DNA from: Amoeboradix gromovi
Lineage: Eukaryota > Sanchytriomycota > Sanchytriomycetes > Sanchytriales > Sanchytriaceae
Assembly (NCBI GenBank): GCA_018985225.1
Contig: JADGIF010000109.1
Span: 1 to 19,413 of the forward strand
Direction of reading: 5' to 3'
Length of the DNA stretch: 19,413 bases
Part shown: positions 15,741-19,413 of the stretch, piece after piece
How the letters are laid out: every line of letters begins with the position of its first letter
Position numbering within the stretch: position 1 is the first letter of the stretch
Translations under genes and position numbers: made by a program
The notes under the pieces: model-generated
Database searches by the model: none
What the model was told of the DNA's origin: nothing
The model's input: only the letters and a program-made list of their open reading frames with translations

Positions 15741-18700
15741 AAAATGAATGCCTTCTTCTAGTCTTGCTCGTCTTTGATGTCTTGTTACTTCCCGTTAATC
15801 TATCCCAAGTTCCATCGATCTTCCATTCTACTATTATCTGTTTCCCATACTCATAACCATATTCATATATTTCATCAAACTTATGAAAATCCAATGTTCT
15901 ATATTGCTGAACATCAGGCTTTAGATATATGCAGTTCGGCATTTTCTTAACCATTTCCAATTGTTTTACACTGCTGACATATGCTAGCCTACTCTGTATC
16001 TCTGCTAGGTTTGGTATCTTTTGCCTAGCAAAGGGGTTCCATCTGTTCACTACTACCTCAAAACCGCTTAAGCTGTCTCCATAATGAACTGCTCTCGTAT
16101 CATCCTCTGCACCCACATCTACCGCTATTATGGTATCAATCCCCATCTCTCTCATTATATCTGCTGGTAAATTATTGCAATACCCTCCATCTAGCAGTAA
16201 ATTGCCGTTATCTGAGACTGGTGGTACAAACCCACTCAAACTCATACTTGCTCGTATATATCTCCACGCATATCCTCGCTGATGTATTTCCAGTTTAGAA
16301 TGAGTTATATTCGTAGTTACTGCAAAGTAGTTGATCCAAAAATCTTCTATTTGTGTGTTCTGGAATTCTTTCCATAGTCCTCTGTTAAACTCATGTCCAG
16401 TAAAGTAAGCAGTTATAGGATACGTTAGGTCAAAAAGCTTACGCCAAATCGAACTCATTCTTCCGCTAAAACTCTTTGCTTTACCATACGCAGGAAGAAA
16501 TACACCATTCTTGGCATACAAGCCGCCAATAAACGCACCAATGCTAGTTCCTCCTATTCCATCTATAGGTATCCCTGCTTCCTCCAATGCTCTCAATATC
16601 CCCAAATGTGATATACCTCGAGCTCCGCCACCACCCAACACTATCCCAATACTTTTGCCACTTAAGCCCCGTGCCAATCTTCTAAAATCGTATTGATCGC
16701 CTATGTTTATAGGACTAGTCGATAGGTCGTTTAATATATATCTTGTGTACACACGTTGTAACTGATCCTTGAGTGCATGTAACGGATTGTCACTCTCGCT
16801 CTTACTGCTGTCGGCTAATTTCATTTCTATATGATGATGAGCATGTATCCATGGCCTATTGTTCAGCCACCATGATGTGCTGCAACTGTCTACGAATTTC
16901 GTATTGTGTATCAACACTAATTCTTTTCTTGCAGTGGTCTTAATTGCCAGAAAGTACCTTTCGAAATCACTCACACTGCTATGATCATTACTTATAGCTA
17001 TCAATAAACAACAGTCTGCCTGACTAATGCATCTTTGGTTCCATTGAGAATGAGTGTTACCATCTCCAATAAACAACACAATATCGTAATCTTCTTCCAA
17101 ACTACTCAACCAGTTACTTAATTTTAATGTTCCATATTTGCTGAATGCATGTTTACCCAGCAATGACAGCACTTTACTTCTGGTCAATAATACTGATTTC
17201 AAATCTAAGAAATCAAATGCTTCTTTAAGTTTAAATGAAAAGACATCAGTAGGTACATTATTTATTGGGAGTATCGCTACTGTTTTCAATTTACATGCCG
17301 TTGTTGGTGTGGGTGAGCTAAACATATTGTTTGCCATTTTAACTATAATTTGAGGGTTTATGGTACTTATGGATCTGAACAATGATCTAGGCAGTCTAGC
17401 TATATCGGAATCCCTAATGGCATGCATATTATGACTTCTTTTACTATTGGTAAGCACTTCAATTTCGCCCACTCTGTCTTGCGCTCCGTATTCCCTGTGA
17501 ATGTGAATATTATTGTTTTCATCCTTTGTATATGTACGCACTCTACCATTCAGTATTATGTATATAGCATCCGATTCATCACCTTGTTTGTAAATTATAT
17601 GACCAGCCTCTGCTTGCTGCCACTCTAGCGCAAAGTCAATTTGGAATATAATGGATGGTAAGCAGTTTAATATTCTTTTACTGATAGCTAGCACACTAGT
17701 CGGATATTGGTCCATCAACCGCTCTACGCGCGATTTACTGATAAACCCTACGTAAACAACAGTTTCAGCATGCAAGGTTGCTGTTGATTTAAACCCAACA
17801 AAGCTTTCTAGATAACCGATAATACTACCGTTCTTATAGTTAATAGTTTTAATAATAGGATTGTCCAGGTCATCTTCATTACTGCTGTAGCTGGCCGTTA
17901 CAATGCCGTCAAGTATTAGATATATACCAGGCATTGTAAAGCCATGCTCTACCAGTATCTCATCCTCTTCAAATCGAAGTATTTCGACGCAGTTGTTAGG
18001 ATTATCAAACACAGCAGATGCAGCACTACTAGGAGGATATTGACTAACAGCACTACTAGTAGGTGTGCTACTCTGCAGTGGTGTATTAGGAATAGAATTA
18101 GTATCATTATTATTTGGAGTACTGCTAATTGGGGAAAACATGTCCAATCTCTTTTTGATTTCATCGAACACATCTTCTTTCAAGTACTGAAATGAGCTAG
18201 CATATGGGGGACTATCCAAATCATCTCTAGCGGAATTAAAATGGATACCCATGTAAGGGGTGATTGGTGTAGTAGGCTCGCTGTAAGGGTAGTCTGTGAT
18301 TGACTTGTCGGTACATCTACGTAGTAGCTCCAGTTTGCCATCATTCAGCATAGTAGGAGGTAGCAGGCTGCTGGTAATCTTATTTAAATAGATGGCTATA
18401 TCGTGGAGTTCATTCTCACATCCGAAGTAGTTTGCTAACGTTAAGTTTGTTACTCGCTGAAAACGAGTTAGAATAACAAGTGCAATTTGAGCAGCTGCTT
18501 TAGGAAACTTGTCGCTCAAGTTATAGAATGCATCACTAGGTATCACTATCAATGTAGTGTCTTGAGATGCCTGAGCCACAAGGCTTGTCAGACTATTAAT
18601 CACATTGTTATCAACTTTGTCTTTTTCACCACTTTGAACTAGTAGTGATAATAATGTGAAAAATGAAGATACAGTACCACCGCTGGTTACTTTGTGAAGC

Positions 18701-19137
18701 AGCAGCTGACCAGGGCGATCGCTTTTAAGACCAGGAGGGCAGTTGATATAAACATTGATACAGCCAGTAACAACCATGTAGAAATTATGAGGATTATAAC
18801 TACTTGATTCATGGAACAAATAATCGTTCTCAACCAGCCGAATTGTTGAAAGTCGTTTTGACAGTTCATTAAAAATTGGTTGTTCCAGATATCCAAATAG
18901 CTTAATACTGCTAAGAAAAGTGCCAAGAAGTTCATCGGGATAGACAATAGACTTATCAGGCTCATCGGTTATTAATCCTTCCAAAGTAAAATTAGATTTT
19001 TCTTGCGCAATTGGAGGAAGTCTTTCATATTGATTTAACCATGTGTATCTGACTACATAGTATATAAGCCATGTAGTTCCAATTAGTATAGCTGTAATTG
19101 TAGTCAAGCTAAGGTTTAATGTAATCGTAAAAAACAT
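15739..19137 (-). CDS. NTE1: Lysophospholipase / phosphatidylcholine phospholipase B NTE1
   Basis: Nte1 is an ER-anchored serine esterase that fully deacylates phosphatidylcholine to glycerophosphocholine. The frame is 1132 residues without introns. An N-terminal membrane segment (about 7-30) is followed by cyclic-nucleotide-binding-like domains at about 70-220, 375-475 and 495-600; the middle two are separated from the first by a long S/T/P/N-rich linker. A patatin domain begins near 830: G-G-G-G-A-R-G at 835-841, the nucleophile motif G-T-S-I-G with S865, and the dyad aspartate D983 in L-L-D-G-G. Fungal NTE1 is commonly about 1500 residues, so this is a compact form with shortened linkers. 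The first ATG gives M-F-F-T. An element fragment lies 142 bp upstream. AATAAA overlaps the stop. Confidence 0.94.
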   Translation of the reverse strand: MFFTITLNLSLTTITAILIGTTWLIYYVVRYTWLNQYERLPPIAQEKSNFTLEGLITDEPDKSIVYPDELLGTFLSSIKLFGYLEQPIFNELSKRLSTIRLVENDYLFHESSSYNPHNFYMVVTGCINVYINCPPGLKSDRPGQLLLHKVTSGGTVSSFFTLLSLLVQSGEKDKVDNNVINSLTSLVAQASQDTTLIVIPSDAFYNLSDKFPKAAAQIALVILTRFQRVTNLTLANYFGCENELHDIAIYLNKITSSLLPPTMLNDGKLELLRRCTDKSITDYPYSEPTTPITPYMGIHFNSARDDLDSPPYASSFQYLKEDVFDEIKKRLDMFSPISSTPNNNDTNSIPNTPLQSSTPTSSAVSQYPPSSAASAVFDNPNNCVEILRFEEDEILVEHGFTMPGIYLILDGIVTASYSSNEDDLDNPIIKTINYKNGSIIGYLESFVGFKSTATLHAETVVYVGFISKSRVERLMDQYPTSVLAISKRILNCLPSIIFQIDFALEWQQAEAGHIIYKQGDESDAIYIILNGRVRTYTKDENNNIHIHREYGAQDRVGEIEVLTNSKRSHNMHAIRDSDIARLPRSLFRSISTINPQIIVKMANNMFSSPTPTTACKLKTVAILPINNVPTDVFSFKLKEAFDFLDLKSVLLTRSKVLSLLGKHAFSKYGTLKLSNWLSSLEEDYDIVLFIGDGNTHSQWNQRCISQADCCLLIAISNDHSSVSDFERYFLAIKTTARKELVLIHNTKFVDSCSTSWWLNNRPWIHAHHHIEMKLADSSKSESDNPLHALKDQLQRVYTRYILNDLSTSPINIGDQYDFRRLARGLSGKSIGIVLGGGGARGISHLGILRALEEAGIPIDGIGGTSIGAFIGGLYAKNGVFLPAYGKAKSFSGRMSSIWRKLFDLTYPITAYFTGHEFNRGLWKEFQNTQIEDFWINYFAVTTNITHSKLEIHQRGYAWRYIRASMSLSGFVPPVSDNGNLLLDGGYCNNLPADIMREMGIDTIIAVDVGAEDDTRAVHYGDSLSGFEVVVNRWNPFARQKIPNLAEIQSRLAYVSSVKQLEMVKKMPNCIYLKPDVQQYRTLDFHKFDEIYEYGYEYGKQIIVEWKIDGTWDRLTGSNKTSKTSKTRRRHSF
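18000..18130 (-). repeat. Low-complexity linker in NTE1
   Basis: Repeated AGCACTACTAG-type DNA (seen twice near 18026 and 18050) encodes a Ser/Thr/Pro/Asn-rich stretch between the first and second nucleotide-binding-like domains. It is probably a disordered linker that varies by slippage. Confidence 0.45.
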
Positions 19138-19413
19138 GACTCCTGTTTCTAAATTTCGACAAAAAATATAGAAAGAAATAGCATTTCAGACTGGACAAGT
19201 CCTTGCAAGCATAATAAGTTATGCACTGGTTTGCGTAAAATACTTTAGCATTAAAGTGTTGAGATAATGCTTCTTTAACTTCTCGTTAAAAGTCCTGGAT
19301 TTCTAAAGATCAAGAGGTTCGAATTGAAAACTAGCAATGATTGTCGCTCCGTTTCAGCGATTCCTCACGCTTCCAATATGCCGAGCTGAGATTGAATACG
19401 CATCCGTCTATGT
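19138..19413. other. Upstream region of NTE1, to the window edge
   Basis: No gene. The first 140 bp before the NTE1 ATG are AT-rich and probably hold its promoter. The rest is an element fragment listed separately. Confidence 0.5.
19279..19413 (-). mobile_element. TnpB/Fanzor-like element fragment at the window edge
   Basis: The reverse complement contains TATTCAATC, AAGCGTGAG, ATTGCTAGTTTTC and CCAGGACTTTTAACGAG, in the same order and spacing as the 3' ends of copies A and B. The frame equivalent to Y-S-(V/I)-P-P-Q...S-V-(S/R) is present but has stop codons. The piece runs off the window, so the zinc-ribbon region may lie just beyond. Confidence 0.6.

Overview
The window is nuclear DNA of a eukaryote, most likely a fungus. 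The evidence is an LCL2-type secreted protein (a fungal ER-quality-control family), MED6, RPB6, YTM1, a TPS2-type trehalose enzyme, AGX1, an AFG3-type m-AAA protease and NTE1. The cell has true mitochondria, judging from the m-AAA protease. The DNA is AT-rich, genes are close together, and eight of twelve genes show no introns. The species cannot be fixed from sequence alone. Gene content and compactness suggest an early-diverging lineage rather than a typical ascomycete or basidiomycete.

Layout. 1-1224: gene-poor, holding a decayed TnpB/Fanzor-type element (457-1009, +). 1225-3432 (-): PCT1, an unrecognised beta-propeller-like protein, and a small membrane protein. 3460-6086 (+): RPB6, LCL2, YTM1. 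6389-6880 (-): MED6. 6920-7458: a second decayed element copy plus a fragment (-). 7835-10149 (-): trehalose-6-phosphate synthase/phosphatase, divergent by 23 bp from AGX1 (10173-11352, +). 11761-15184 (+): AFG3-type protease and an aldo/keto reductase. 15739-19137 (-): NTE1, followed by another element fragment up to the window edge. No tRNA, rRNA or CRISPR array was seen.

Three features stand out. (1) Four genes (PCT1, TPS2, AGX1, aldo/keto reductase) are each interrupted once by a GT-AG intron of only 19, 20, 19 and 19 nt. Removing each one restores a conserved family motif exactly, and the introns share a pattern close to GTA-TTT...YTTAYWTAG. (2) In eight of twelve genes the hexamer AATAAA overlaps the stop codon, and in a ninth it lies 2 nt past it, implying very short 3' UTRs with the stop codon embedded in the poly(A) signal. 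(3) A TnpB/Fanzor-like zinc-ribbon/RuvC-III fragment and its 3' end recur at least six times in 19 kb, always between genes, mostly as 3'-end-only pieces and several close to gene starts.

The genes do not form one pathway. They are mainly housekeeping functions: phosphatidylcholine synthesis (PCT1) and turnover (NTE1), transcription (RPB6, MED6), ribosome assembly (YTM1), mitochondrial protein quality control (AFG3), secretion (LCL2), trehalose synthesis and glyoxylate transamination. PCT1 and NTE1 act at opposite ends of phosphatidylcholine metabolism, but their co-occurrence here is probably coincidental.
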